A DNA stretch of 64,000 bases from Sphingobium sp. (GTDB taxonomy: Bacteria; Pseudomonadota; Alphaproteobacteria; Sphingomonadales; Sphingomonadaceae). The position numbers and the translations under genes were made by a program. The notes below the pieces were generated by a model. The model did no database searches. It was not told the origin of the DNA and was given only the letters and a program-made list of their open reading frames with translations. Of the stretch, positions 34,420-43,313 are shown piece after piece. The stretch is from NCBI GenBank assembly GCA_017744605.1, contig JAGIAZ010000001.1, forward strand, positions 1 to 64,000. Reading direction: 5' to 3'. Every line of letters starts with the position of its first letter. Within the stretch, counting starts at the first letter, position 1.

Positions 34420-36756
34420 ATGGTCACGCGTCGCACGATACTGGAAGGGACGTTGATGCTGGCGGCGGGTGCCTACGTTCCGGCGCCCCTGGCTGCTGCC
34501 GGGGCGCGAAAAGGTGCGGGGCATCGCCTTTGGTATCGGCAACCGGCGCAGGAATGGACGCAGGCGCTGCCTATCGGGAACGGGCGCATCGGCGCCATGG
34601 TCTTCGGCGGAGTGGAGACCGAGCGCCTGCAACTCAATGAGGATACGCTGTGGAGCAGCGGGCCCTATGAGCCGGTCAACCCGCGCGCGCGGGAGGCGTT
34701 GCCGGATGTGCGACGGCTGATTGCCGAGGGGCGCTTCGTTGAGGCTCATGAACTCGCCAATGCGAGATTAATGGCAACGCCGCTCGTCCAGATGGCCTAT
34801 CAGAGCTTTGGCGATCTGTTCCTGACCATGCCGGGGCCGCCCGCGCCAGTACGCGATTATGAGCGTGCGCTCGATCTCGACAGCGCGATCGCGACGACGC
34901 GCTTCATCCGCAATGGCGTGCGCCATGAGCGGACGATGTTCGCCTCGTCCCGGCAGCAGTTGCTTGTCGTGCGCCATGCGATTTCCGGGGAAGGCACGCT
35001 GGACCTTGATGTGCGGCTGGCCTCGGCACAGGAGATGACCGTCACGGCTCAGGGTGATCGCCTCATCGCGCGCGGCCGTAATCGCGCGGCACATGGCGTC
35101 GCGGCTGCGCTGCGGGTTGCCGGTCTGATGCAGGTGCAGTCGGAGGGCGGTACGCTCACCGCCGAGGAGGATCGGATTGTGGTGCGGCGCGCGCGAGCCG
35201 TTACCGTGCTGGTGGCAATGGGCACGAGCTTCCGCCGCTTTGACGATGTGAGCGGGGATCCCGATGCCCTGGTTCGGGACTGGATCGCCGCCGCCCAGCC
35301 GATCCCATTCGCGCAGTTGCAGGCGGAGGCCATTGCGGAGCACAGGCGGCTCTATCGGCGCGTGCGGATCGATCTGGGTGATGACAGCGGCGCTGCCCTG
35401 CCGACGGACGAGCGCATCCAGGCGGCACAGACGCGGGACGATCCAGGCCTTGCTGCGCTCTATTTCAACTATGGGCGCTATCTGCTCATCGGCTCCTCGC
35501 GACCGGGAAGCCAGGCGAGCAATCTTCAAGGGATCTGGAACGACAGCATCGATCCGCCCTGGGGATCGAAATACACGATCAACATCAACACGCAGATGAA
35601 CTACTGGCCGGCGGAAGTGACGGCCTTGCCCGAATGCGTGGAACCGCTAGTGCGCCTCGTACGGGAGCTGGCGGTGAGTGGCGCGCGCACCGCACGGGAG
35701 ATGTATGGCGCGCGTGGCTGGGTGGCGCATCATAATACCGATCTCTGGCGGGCCAGTGCCCCGATCGATGAAGCGAGCTGGGGCTTGTGGCCGATGGGCG
35801 GCGCGTGGCTCTGCACCCATTTGTGGGAGCGCTGGGATTATGGGCGGGACGAGGCGTTCCTGCGGACTGTCTATCCGCTGATGCGGGGTGCGGCTTTGTT
35901 CTTCGTCGATACGCTCCAGACCGACCCGCGTACCGGCCTGCTCGTCACCAGTCCGTCCCTGTCCCCCGAAAATATGCACCACGGCAAGATCACGCTCTGC
36001 GCCGGCCCGGCGATGGACCAGCAGATATTGCGTGACCTGTTCGATCAGACCGCACGAGCTGCCGACATTCTCGACACGGACGCGGATTTCGCGGCCCAGC
36101 TGCGCGCTCTGCGCGCGCGCCTCGCACCGGACCATATCGGTGCGCAAGGGCAATTGCAGGAATGGCAGGAGGATTGGGACGCGCAGGCGCCCGATCCGCA
36201 TCACCGTCATGTCTCGCACCTTTACGGGCTGTTCCCCAGCCAGCAGATCGACCTCGATGCGACGCCGGCACTGGCAGCGGCCGCGCGCAAATCGCTCGAG
36301 CTGCGCGGTGACAAGGCCACCGGCTGGGCGACGGCCTGGCGTGCGAGCCTGTGGGCGCGTCTGCGCGAGGGCGACCATGCTCATGATATCCTCCGTTTCC
36401 TGCTTGGACCGGAGCGCACCTATCCGAACATGTTCGACGCACATCCGCCGTTCCAGATCGATGGCAATTTCGGCGGGACGACGGCGATCGCGGAGATGCT
36501 GGTGCAAAGCCGGGGCGACGAGATCCTGCTGCTGCCGGCCTTACCGAGCGCCTGGCCGCAAGGGAGCGTGCATGGGCTGCGGGTACGGGGCGCCTGTGCG
36601 CTCGATCTGACGTGGCGGGCAGGCAAGCCCGCGCGGCTCATGCTCATCAGCGACATCGACGCCGATCGCGTGGTCCGCTTCGGGCCGCGTCGCCTGGCGG
36701 TGTCGCTCAAGGCGGGGCGGGCGTATCGCGTGCCTGTCGCTCCCTTGCTGGGTTAA
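34420..36756 (+). CDS. GH95 alpha-L-fucosidase/alpha-L-galactosidase, Tat-exported
   Basis: 778 residues, with a twin-arginine signal (VTRRTILEG, hydrophobic to about residue 30). GH95 landmarks are ALPIGNGRIGAMVFGG and LQLNEDTLWSSGP at the N-terminal beta-domain. In the (alpha/alpha)6 catalytic domain they are ASNLQGIWNDSIDPPWGSKY, ININTQMNYWPAEV, GWVAHHNTDLWR, and HVSHLYGLFPSQQI. The family hydrolyses terminal alpha-1,2-L-fucose or, in gut xylan loci, alpha-L-galactose on arabinoxylan side chains. The surrounding xylan genes favour the L-galactose activity. AGGAGAG precedes the ATG. It ends 38 bases from the convergent GH3 gene. Confidence 0.9.
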   Translation: MVTRRTILEGTLMLAAGAYVPAPLAAAGARKGAGHRLWYRQPAQEWTQALPIGNGRIGAMVFGGVETERLQLNEDTLWSSGPYEPVNPRAREALPDVRRLIAEGRFVEAHELANARLMATPLVQMAYQSFGDLFLTMPGPPAPVRDYERALDLDSAIATTRFIRNGVRHERTMFASSRQQLLVVRHAISGEGTLDLDVRLASAQEMTVTAQGDRLIARGRNRAAHGVAAALRVAGLMQVQSEGGTLTAEEDRIVVRRARAVTVLVAMGTSFRRFDDVSGDPDALVRDWIAAAQPIPFAQLQAEAIAEHRRLYRRVRIDLGDDSGAALPTDERIQAAQTRDDPGLAALYFNYGRYLLIGSSRPGSQASNLQGIWNDSIDPPWGSKYTININTQMNYWPAEVTALPECVEPLVRLVRELAVSGARTAREMYGARGWVAHHNTDLWRASAPIDEASWGLWPMGGAWLCTHLWERWDYGRDEAFLRTVYPLMRGAALFFVDTLQTDPRTGLLVTSPSLSPENMHHGKITLCAGPAMDQQILRDLFDQTARAADILDTDADFAAQLRALRARLAPDHIGAQGQLQEWQEDWDAQAPDPHHRHVSHLYGLFPSQQIDLDATPALAAAARKSLELRGDKATGWATAWRASLWARLREGDHAHDILRFLLGPERTYPNMFDAHPPFQIDGNFGGTTAIAEMLVQSRGDEILLLPALPSAWPQGSVHGLRVRGACALDLTWRAGKPARLMLISDIDADRVVRFGPRRLAVSLKAGRAYRVPVAPLLG

Positions 36757-36793
36757 GGGCAACCAGCGGCAGGCCGCCGGCGGCCGACCAGCC

Positions 36794-39481
36794 TCATTTG
36801 GGAAGGGCGACCCCCTTGTCGATCGAGAAGAGCGCACTCTGCGCGGGCAGTCCGCTGTCCGGTTGCGCAGAACCGATCGTCACCTGATAACGGCCCGGGA
36901 AGACCTGGCGCGCGCCATCAAGCGACACGGCACTCAGATCGCGCGGAGACAGGTCGAAGCTGATCTCCCGCGTCTCCCCCGGCTTCAGGTTCACGCGCTG
37001 GAAGCCTCGCAGTGCTATGCGCGGCGTGCCGGGCACATCCGGGAAGTTGAGGTAGAGCTGTGCCACCTCGTCGCCGGCCCGGCCGCCCGTATTTCGCACG
37101 GTCGTCGAGACGCGGATGCCCCGTGCGGCATCTCCGCTCGCGTCCACCTTGAGGGGCTCATAAGCGAACTGCGTGTAGCTCAGGCCGTAGCCGAAGCCAT
37201 AGACCGGCTTGCCGGTGAAGTAGCGATAGGTGCGGCCGGTCATATTATAGTCGCCGAATGGCGGCAGCTCGTCGATGCTCCTGTAGAAGGTGAGCGGCAG
37301 ACGTCCGGAGGGATTGGTCTTGCCGGAGAGGACATTGCCGACAGCGAGGCCGCCATTCTGGCCGGGGTACCAGGCCTCGACGATCGCCGCGGCATTGTCC
37401 TTCGCCCAGGCGAGATTGATCGGGCTGCCGTTCATGGCGACGATCACCAGCGGCTTGCCGGTCGCCTTCGCCTTTTCGAGCAGCGCGATCTGCTCGGCGG
37501 GCAGGTCGAGCGTCGTCTTGTCGCCGCCGGAGAAGCCGGGAACCTTCACAGGCGTTTCCTCCGCTTCGAGATCGGACGTGAGGCCAACCACGGCGACGAT
37601 GACGTCGGCCTGCGTGGCGGCACGGGCGAGATCATCGTCGGCATCGGCGGAGACGCGCTTCCAGACGAGATCGATCCCGCTGTTGAAATGGGAGGTCATC
37701 GTCACCTGGATCGGGTAGCGTTTGCCCTTCTCCAGCGGGATCGTCTTCATGGTCGGCAGGCTGTTCCAGCTCGATCCGGCAAGATCGACGAAGGGTTTGC
37801 CGTCGAACAGCAATTCGCCGTTCGAGCCGGAGAGGCCAAGCCGATAGGTGCCGGTCTCCGGCGGCACGAGAAAGCCCGTCCATACCACCTTATGATGATC
37901 CGAGACGACGGCCAGATCGAGACTGCGGCCGGCGACATCGGCCTCGCGGCGCGTCACGACCGGCCTGTCCTGGAATGTCATTGCTTTGGTGATGGTGTCG
38001 AGCGTGCCGGGCTGGAAGCGCGCCGGCGGCGTTTGCGTGGGGTTGTAGTAACGCGCCAGCAGTCCCGGCTTGCCGTCCGGCGTCCGCAGCGCGGCGCCAG
38101 GCACACGGTCGCCATCGGTGAAGGTCTCGCTGAACGGCACGTGCCGGATCGCGGCACCGGGCATGGCCGTGCGCAGTCCCTCCAGCACCGACACGGGCGG
38201 ACCGGAGAGCGCGGAAGAATAGTTGCCGCGCAGCACGCGCGTCGCGTCCGCAAGCGGGCCGATCACGGCGATGCGCGCGCCCGGCTTCAGGGGGAGGGTG
38301 CCGTCATTCTTGAGCAGCACCAGGCTCTTCTCGGCGGCCCCCAGGGCTAGCGCGCCATGGTCCGGGGCGCCGACCGTCGCGGGCGAAATCGCTTCCGGCG
38401 CGCGGACGCCCGGCAGGTCGCCATTGCGCAGGCGGGCGGAGAACAGGCGCACCAGTGCGGCGTCGATGTCCTTCTGCGTCAGCAAGCCCCGCTTGAGGGC
38501 ATCGAGATAAGGCTGGCCCAGACCGGCGGTGTCGCTGAGCGTGCGACCATTGCATTCATTGTCCACGCCCGCGCGTACCGCCGCTGTTACGGCGGCGGCG
38601 GCATCCGGCGCGTAATGGTGATGGACGGCGATATCGACCACCGCGTCGCAATCCGAGACCACATAGCCGTTGAAACCCCAAGCCCCGCGCAGATGCTCCC
38701 TGAGCAAATTGTCACTGGCGCAGGCAGGCTGCCCGTCGACGCGATTATAAGCGCACATGATCGACCCGGCCTTGGCGTCCACCACCGCGGCCCGGAAGGC
38801 AGGCAAATAGGTATCTTCCAGATCGTGCGGGGACACGTAGACATTCGCCTGATGCCGCGTCGATTCCGGCCCGTTGTGAACCGCGAAATGCTTGGGCGTG
38901 GCGATGACATCGGGCTGGTCCGGATCGGGACCCTGAATGCCGGTGATGAAGGCGCTGCCGATCCTTGCGGTCAGGAAAGGGTCCTCGCCATAGGTTTCCT
39001 GACCGCGTCCCCAGCGCGGATCGCGGAAGATGTTGATATTGGGCGACCAGGTATCGAGGCCCGTGCCGATGCGGCCGAGCCGCCCGGTTTGCCGGGCCAG
39101 CGTGTGCAATCCGCGCACTTCCAAGCTGATGACATTGCCGATGTCCTGCACGAGCGGGGCATCGAACGTCGCGGCCATTCCGATCGGTTCGGGGAAATTG
39201 GTGGTGGGTAGCGTACCGATCGCGCCATGCAGCGATTCCGTCCACCAATTATAGGCCGGAATACCCAGGCGTGGGATAGCCGGCGCGACATTGAGCAACT
39301 GGTCGACCTTCTCCTCGGGCGTAAGCTGTGCGACGATCTGCGCGGCCTTGCTGTCAGCCAGCGCGCGGACGGGAGAGGGGCCATTCTGCTGGGCGAGCGC
39401 CGGCATGGCGATCGTCAGCACGGCGGCGCCGGCCAGCAGCAAGGGGCGGCAGGCGGCATGGGGTCGCAGGGCAGTCGGCAT
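36794..39481 (-). CDS. GH3 beta-xylosidase/beta-glucosidase with inserted PA14 domain
   Basis: 895 residues with a signal peptide (1-30, cleaved at ALAQ). The TIM-barrel domain begins IVAQLTPEEKVDQLLN and contains NWWTESLHG and KHFAVHNGPESTRHQ. The nucleophile Asp is in GYVVSDCDAV (about residue 275). A PA14 carbohydrate-binding insert lies at about 465-610 (LLARYYNPTQTPPARFQ, LGLSGSNGELLFDGKPF), followed by the alpha/beta sandwich and a C-terminal Fn3-like domain (TVRNTGGRAGDEVAQLYL). It removes terminal xylose or glucose from oligosaccharides. It lies 72 bases after the GH141-like gene in the same orientation. Confidence 0.93.
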   Translation of the reverse strand: MPTALRPHAACRPLLLAGAAVLTIAMPALAQQNGPSPVRALADSKAAQIVAQLTPEEKVDQLLNVAPAIPRLGIPAYNWWTESLHGAIGTLPTTNFPEPIGMAATFDAPLVQDIGNVISLEVRGLHTLARQTGRLGRIGTGLDTWSPNINIFRDPRWGRGQETYGEDPFLTARIGSAFITGIQGPDPDQPDVIATPKHFAVHNGPESTRHQANVYVSPHDLEDTYLPAFRAAVVDAKAGSIMCAYNRVDGQPACASDNLLREHLRGAWGFNGYVVSDCDAVVDIAVHHHYAPDAAAAVTAAVRAGVDNECNGRTLSDTAGLGQPYLDALKRGLLTQKDIDAALVRLFSARLRNGDLPGVRAPEAISPATVGAPDHGALALGAAEKSLVLLKNDGTLPLKPGARIAVIGPLADATRVLRGNYSSALSGPPVSVLEGLRTAMPGAAIRHVPFSETFTDGDRVPGAALRTPDGKPGLLARYYNPTQTPPARFQPGTLDTITKAMTFQDRPVVTRREADVAGRSLDLAVVSDHHKVVWTGFLVPPETGTYRLGLSGSNGELLFDGKPFVDLAGSSWNSLPTMKTIPLEKGKRYPIQVTMTSHFNSGIDLVWKRVSADADDDLARAATQADVIVAVVGLTSDLEAEETPVKVPGFSGGDKTTLDLPAEQIALLEKAKATGKPLVIVAMNGSPINLAWAKDNAAAIVEAWYPGQNGGLAVGNVLSGKTNPSGRLPLTFYRSIDELPPFGDYNMTGRTYRYFTGKPVYGFGYGLSYTQFAYEPLKVDASGDAARGIRVSTTVRNTGGRAGDEVAQLYLNFPDVPGTPRIALRGFQRVNLKPGETREISFDLSPRDLSAVSLDGARQVFPGRYQVTIGSAQPDSGLPAQSALFSIDKGVALPK

Positions 39482-39553
39482 GAGCGTCTCCAGATCAGCG
39501 AGGGCGGCGAAGAGGGTGGCGGCTCAGGAGCCGTTGGAAGCAAGAAGTCAGTG

Positions 39554-41692
39554 TCATGGTCGCGTCTCCGGCGGCCGCGGGCCTGCGCGCTCGATGACGG
39601 CGCGGGCTTCAGCGGGCCAGGCGTCGCCTTTGACGGCGACATTGTCGACCAGCCGGTTGTTGAGATAGCTCGACCAGTTGCCATTAGCCTTGCCGGAATT
39701 GTACCAGTTTCCGGAAGCAATATTATCCATATTGGTTCTGCGCGGACGGGCGTCGTCCTGGGCATTGAGGTTCACCCACAAGCCCGCGCCATCCATGACG
39801 TTATTGCGGACGGTGACGTAGCGCGACCCCTCGTCGAGATAGATGCCAATGCCGCCCGGCACGTCGTAGATGTGGTTCTCGGCGATCAGCGCGCCCGGGT
39901 CGGCGGAAAGATGATAGATGGCGCCGCCGTCGGGATACCAGCGTTTGACGCCGTGGACGCGATTGCCGAAGATCACCGTGTCCCGCAGGATCGTGGGTGT
40001 CTCGTAGATGCGATTGCCCGGCTGGTCATAATAGCCACGCGCGCGGCTCATATAAGCGGTGTTGCCACCCGGATCGTTGGTGCCCCACCCCCAGCCGATA
40101 TCGATGCCGTCATAAGGCGCATCGGATACGTCATTGTTCAGGATGAGAGCGCCCGTTGCATAGGTCACCAGAATGGCGGCCTGCTCGCGATAATCCTGCG
40201 AGACCGTCTCGATGTGATTGTTGCGGATCACGATATCGCGCACCGCCATCTGCGGGCGGGAAGGGTGGTGCGCCTCTTCCGCGGTGCCGCCCACCATGAT
40301 GGCGCCGCCGGCCAGCGGCCCGAAGCGCGAGTTGCGCACCTCGACGGATTGTACGGCAAGGCCCGGCCCGGCGCTGTTCGCCTCCGCATTGTTGCCGATG
40401 CCAAGTGCAATCTGCCCGAGTTGGGCGAAGGTGGTCTCGGCGAAGAGGATGCGCTGTGCGCCCGAGACCTGCACGGCGGCCGGCTGCTGGCGCCAATGGT
40501 TGCGCTGACGCTCGAAGGCGGCGCACCCCCAACTGCAATCGCGGATCGGGTCGGCGGGATAGTCCGGAATGTCGCCCGCCAGATAGGTGCCGCTTTGCTG
40601 GCTGGCATAGCCTTCCGCGCCTGACGGCCCACGCCAGCTGGTGTGCCGGAAGGCGAGGCCGCGAAACTCGAGATCCTTTACGGGCGTGTCGGCAGACCCG
40701 CCGATCGAAACGAGCATCTCAAGGCGGGGGAGCACGATCTCGTTCTGATCGGGGCGTCGCCCGGCCTCCGGGCGATAATAGAGCAAGCCCTTGGCCGGGT
40801 CCGCAAACCAGTCCCCCGCGTCGCGCACGAAGGCAAGGGCATTTGCGACGAAGAACCGGCCTTTCTCTCCTGAAACCGGCCGCGCGAATGTATCATAGCC
40901 GATCAGATTGTTGCGCCATCCCGGCTGGCGCAGGATGATCCGGTCGCCCTCGATATGATCGATGACCGCGCGCCGATCCGTGAAAAAGCCGGTGCTTTCC
41001 ACTTCCATGCGACCTTGATCGGGCAAGCGCTCGAGGAACCGCCAGGCCGGGTCGACGATGCGGATGCCCCAGTCGAAGAAGGCGAAGGCGGTGCGTGGGG
41101 CCTCCACGGCGGCCCGGTGTGCCATGCGCCCATCCACCCAGAGCTGGCGCGGGTCGCTGCCTTTGGGGATGTCCGCCACCCAGATGTTGCGGCTGCGGTC
41201 TGCGAGCCTCCAGCCCTGCACGCGCTCGCCACCCGAGAGCGTCGGGTGCGCGCCAGGCGCGGCTTCCCACCGCACGACGTGGCCATTGCGGCCGCCATCC
41301 TCGACACCGAACCGCAGCGGCGCATCGAGCCGATAGGTGCCGTCGGCCAGCAGAACCTGCACTGGTTGGTCCGCGTTGCTCCGCCGGACGGCGGCCTGTG
41401 CTTGCGCGAGCGTGCCGAATGGCCGCGCCGCCGTTCCATCGCCAGTGGCTTTGCCCAGCGGCGCAACATGGAGCACCACCGGCATGCCATCGGGCCGGGG
41501 AAAGATATGGACGTTCGAGAAGGCCTGCTCGGAATTGGGACGGTCAGCATCCTTGATCGACGGAATGGGAGCCGCCGATGGAAACTGCGCGCTTGCGGTC
41601 GCGGTCGTGCCGAGCAACATCGCGAGCACATAATGGATAGCGCTACCAAAATTGGTGATCGGCGTAGGCTTATTCACGGGGGCCGGTTGCAT
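39554..41692 (-). CDS. Right-handed parallel beta-helix glycosidase, GH141-like
   Basis: 712 residues, exported (hydrophobic stretch before ATASAQ at about residue 36). After a preface domain with LHVAPLGKATGDGTAARPFGT, repeated beta-helix coils run through FRGLAFRHTSWRGPSGAEG, ILFAETTFAQLGQIALG, IVIRNNHIETV, LILNNDVSDAPYDGIDIG and VIFGNRVHG. The HTSWRGPSGAEGYA stretch and the context favour GH141 (fucosidase/xylanase), but a GH120 xylosidase is an alternative. The start is uncertain: no Shine-Dalgarno is visible, and the LacI-type palindrome at 41636-41647 falls inside codons 16-19 if ATG 41692 is used. The halogenase stop lies 12 bases upstream. Confidence 0.75.
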   Translation of the reverse strand: MQPAPVNKPTPITNFGSAIHYVLAMLLGTTATASAQFPSAAPIPSIKDADRPNSEQAFSNVHIFPRPDGMPVVLHVAPLGKATGDGTAARPFGTLAQAQAAVRRSNADQPVQVLLADGTYRLDAPLRFGVEDGGRNGHVVRWEAAPGAHPTLSGGERVQGWRLADRSRNIWVADIPKGSDPRQLWVDGRMAHRAAVEAPRTAFAFFDWGIRIVDPAWRFLERLPDQGRMEVESTGFFTDRRAVIDHIEGDRIILRQPGWRNNLIGYDTFARPVSGEKGRFFVANALAFVRDAGDWFADPAKGLLYYRPEAGRRPDQNEIVLPRLEMLVSIGGSADTPVKDLEFRGLAFRHTSWRGPSGAEGYASQQSGTYLAGDIPDYPADPIRDCSWGCAAFERQRNHWRQQPAAVQVSGAQRILFAETTFAQLGQIALGIGNNAEANSAGPGLAVQSVEVRNSRFGPLAGGAIMVGGTAEEAHHPSRPQMAVRDIVIRNNHIETVSQDYREQAAILVTYATGALILNNDVSDAPYDGIDIGWGWGTNDPGGNTAYMSRARGYYDQPGNRIYETPTILRDTVIFGNRVHGVKRWYPDGGAIYHLSADPGALIAENHIYDVPGGIGIYLDEGSRYVTVRNNVMDGAGLWVNLNAQDDARPRRTNMDNIASGNWYNSGKANGNWSSYLNNRLVDNVAVKGDAWPAEARAVIERAGPRPPETRP
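41636..41647. promoter_or_regulatory. LacI-family operator at the start of the GH141-like gene
   Basis: GATAGCGCTACC, one base from the perfect palindrome. It lies within the first 20 codons of the GH141-like gene as annotated. Either a repressor bound here acts as a roadblock in the operon, or an internal promoter drives the GH141-like and GH3 genes. Confidence 0.6.
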
Positions 41693-41704
41693 CGCGCGGC
41701 GCGC

Positions 41705-43249
41705 TCAGACCGGCTGGAGGCCGAATTCGTTGATCTTGCGCAGCAAGTCGCGATGACGGGGCAGGCTAGCCCGCAAGCGCTCGGTCTGCATGGCGTTCTC
41801 GCGCAACGCCTGCATAGCGAGAACGGCATCGGGCGCCAGCGTTTCGGGTGCCACTTCGGTGCGGAAGCCCATGCCGTACAGCACATATTGGTAGCTTGCG
41901 GCCGGAAATACTTCCTCGATCCGGTCGAACTCGTCATGGAACCAGGGCGACTGGTAGCGCCACAGATGCAGCAGATCCTGCAGCCGGTCGGGGATCGTTT
42001 CCGGTAGCAGATTGTCCCGCCAGAAGGCGCTGTCAGTGCGCTTCGTCAGCACATAATGCAGCTTGAGGAAATCGATGATCCGGCCCCAGCGATAATGCGT
42101 CGTCTCGTTGAAGCGATGGGCGATGATGTCCATCACTTCCCGGCAAACCGGCATCTGCTCGGCAATCAGCTTGGCGGACAGCTCGATGAGCACGATGGCA
42201 GAGGATTCCAACGGTTCGAGAAAACCGGCGGCAAGGCCCACGGCGACGCAATTGCGCTTCCAGAAGGTTTCGCGGTAACCCGAGCGGATACCGATCTTGC
42301 GCAGCGGCAGGTCGTCGCCCGCCGGCCCGAGATAAGCGCGCAATTCCCGCTCGGCCTCGTCCTGCGAGATATGATGGCTGGAATAGACATGCCCGATGCC
42401 GCGCCTGGTAGGCAGGCCGACGTCCCATATCCATCCTGCGCTTTGAGCGGTGGAAATCGTATGGGTGGCAACCGGGCTGGTCTCGCTCTCATACGGGAGC
42501 TGGACGGCAAGTGCCGTGTCGCAGAACAGCACGTCGCTGCAATCCCGGAACGGTACGCCCAGGGCATCGCCGAGCAGGAGCGCGCGAAAGCCGGTGCAAT
42601 CGATGAAGAGATCGCCCTCGATCTCTCCAGCCTGGGCGGTGTCAATGGCACGAATATCGCCATTCTCGGCGAGCAGAACCTCTTGCACGTCCGCCAGCAC
42701 GTGGCGCACGCCCAGCGTGTCGCAGCAATGGCGCTGAAGGAAGGGCGCGAATTTGCCGGCATCCAGATGGTAGGCGTAGTTGGCCGCGCCTTCATATTCC
42801 GGCGTGGTGATCGCCTTGGGCGCAAGGCCATCGTCGCAGATCCGCCCTTGCGGGCAGACGGCATCGCAGAAGCTCTGGGCATGGCCGTTTGCCAGCCAAT
42901 GCGGCACCAGGTTCACACGGGTGAAGCCCTCCGGCAGCACCAGCGGATGATAATAGCCGTCGTCGGGCGCGCCGGTGGTCCAGCCGGCAAAACGCGCGCC
43001 TTGCTTGAATGCGGCATCGCACTCGCGGAAGAAATCCGTCTCGGACACGCCGATCTTCTTCAGCGTGGAGCGCAACGTCGGCCAGGTGCCTTCGCCGACA
43101 CCGATGATGGGCGTGTTGGGCGATTCCACCAATGTGACGGTGAAGCTGTGGGGAATACGACCTTTGTGCCGGGCAGCGATGATACCGGCGGTGAGCCAGC
43201 CGGCTGTGCCGCCGCCCACGATCACGATGTTCTTAACCGGATGGACCAT
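41705..43249 (-). CDS. Flavin-dependent tryptophan-halogenase-like protein
   Basis: 514 residues. The FAD fold starts NIVIVGGGTAGWLTAGIIA (GxGxxG). The lysine equivalent to the catalytic Lys of PrnA is Lys82 in CDAAFKQGARF. The halogenase tunnel motif reads GWIWDVGLP (family GWxWxIP), and the Glu-Ser pair near the active site is in GFLEPLESSAI. The key residues are therefore kept, but the substrate is unlikely to be free tryptophan: relatives of this type sit beside TonB receptors in sphingomonads, Caulobacter and Xanthomonas, with no known product. No signal peptide, so it is cytoplasmic. It lies 64 bases after the receptor gene, separated from it by a terminator. Confidence 0.9.
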   Translation of the reverse strand: MVHPVKNIVIVGGGTAGWLTAGIIAARHKGRIPHSFTVTLVESPNTPIIGVGEGTWPTLRSTLKKIGVSETDFFRECDAAFKQGARFAGWTTGAPDDGYYHPLVLPEGFTRVNLVPHWLANGHAQSFCDAVCPQGRICDDGLAPKAITTPEYEGAANYAYHLDAGKFAPFLQRHCCDTLGVRHVLADVQEVLLAENGDIRAIDTAQAGEIEGDLFIDCTGFRALLLGDALGVPFRDCSDVLFCDTALAVQLPYESETSPVATHTISTAQSAGWIWDVGLPTRRGIGHVYSSHHISQDEAERELRAYLGPAGDDLPLRKIGIRSGYRETFWKRNCVAVGLAAGFLEPLESSAIVLIELSAKLIAEQMPVCREVMDIIAHRFNETTHYRWGRIIDFLKLHYVLTKRTDSAFWRDNLLPETIPDRLQDLLHLWRYQSPWFHDEFDRIEEVFPAASYQYVLYGMGFRTEVAPETLAPDAVLAMQALRENAMQTERLRASLPRHRDLLRKINEFGLQPV

Positions 43250-43265
43250 GGCCGCTCATACACCG

Positions 43266-43298
43266 AAAAAACGGGGAGCGCAGCCTGTGCGCTCCCCG
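43266..43298 (-). terminator. Strong rho-independent terminator between the TonB receptor and halogenase genes
   Basis: Read on the minus strand: an 11-bp perfect GC-rich stem (43288-43298 with 43272-43282), five-base loop, then six Ts (43266-43271). It starts 16 bases after the receptor stop codon. It should end most transcripts after the receptor gene. Confidence 0.9.
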
Positions 43299-43313
43299 GA
43301 GATTGTCGTTCGA

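Noticed and set aside
36768..36785. GC-rich palindrome GGCCGCCGGCGGCC between the GH95 and GH3 genes as a terminator
   Set aside because: Self-complementary with almost no loop and no U-run; such strings are common by chance in GC-rich DNA.
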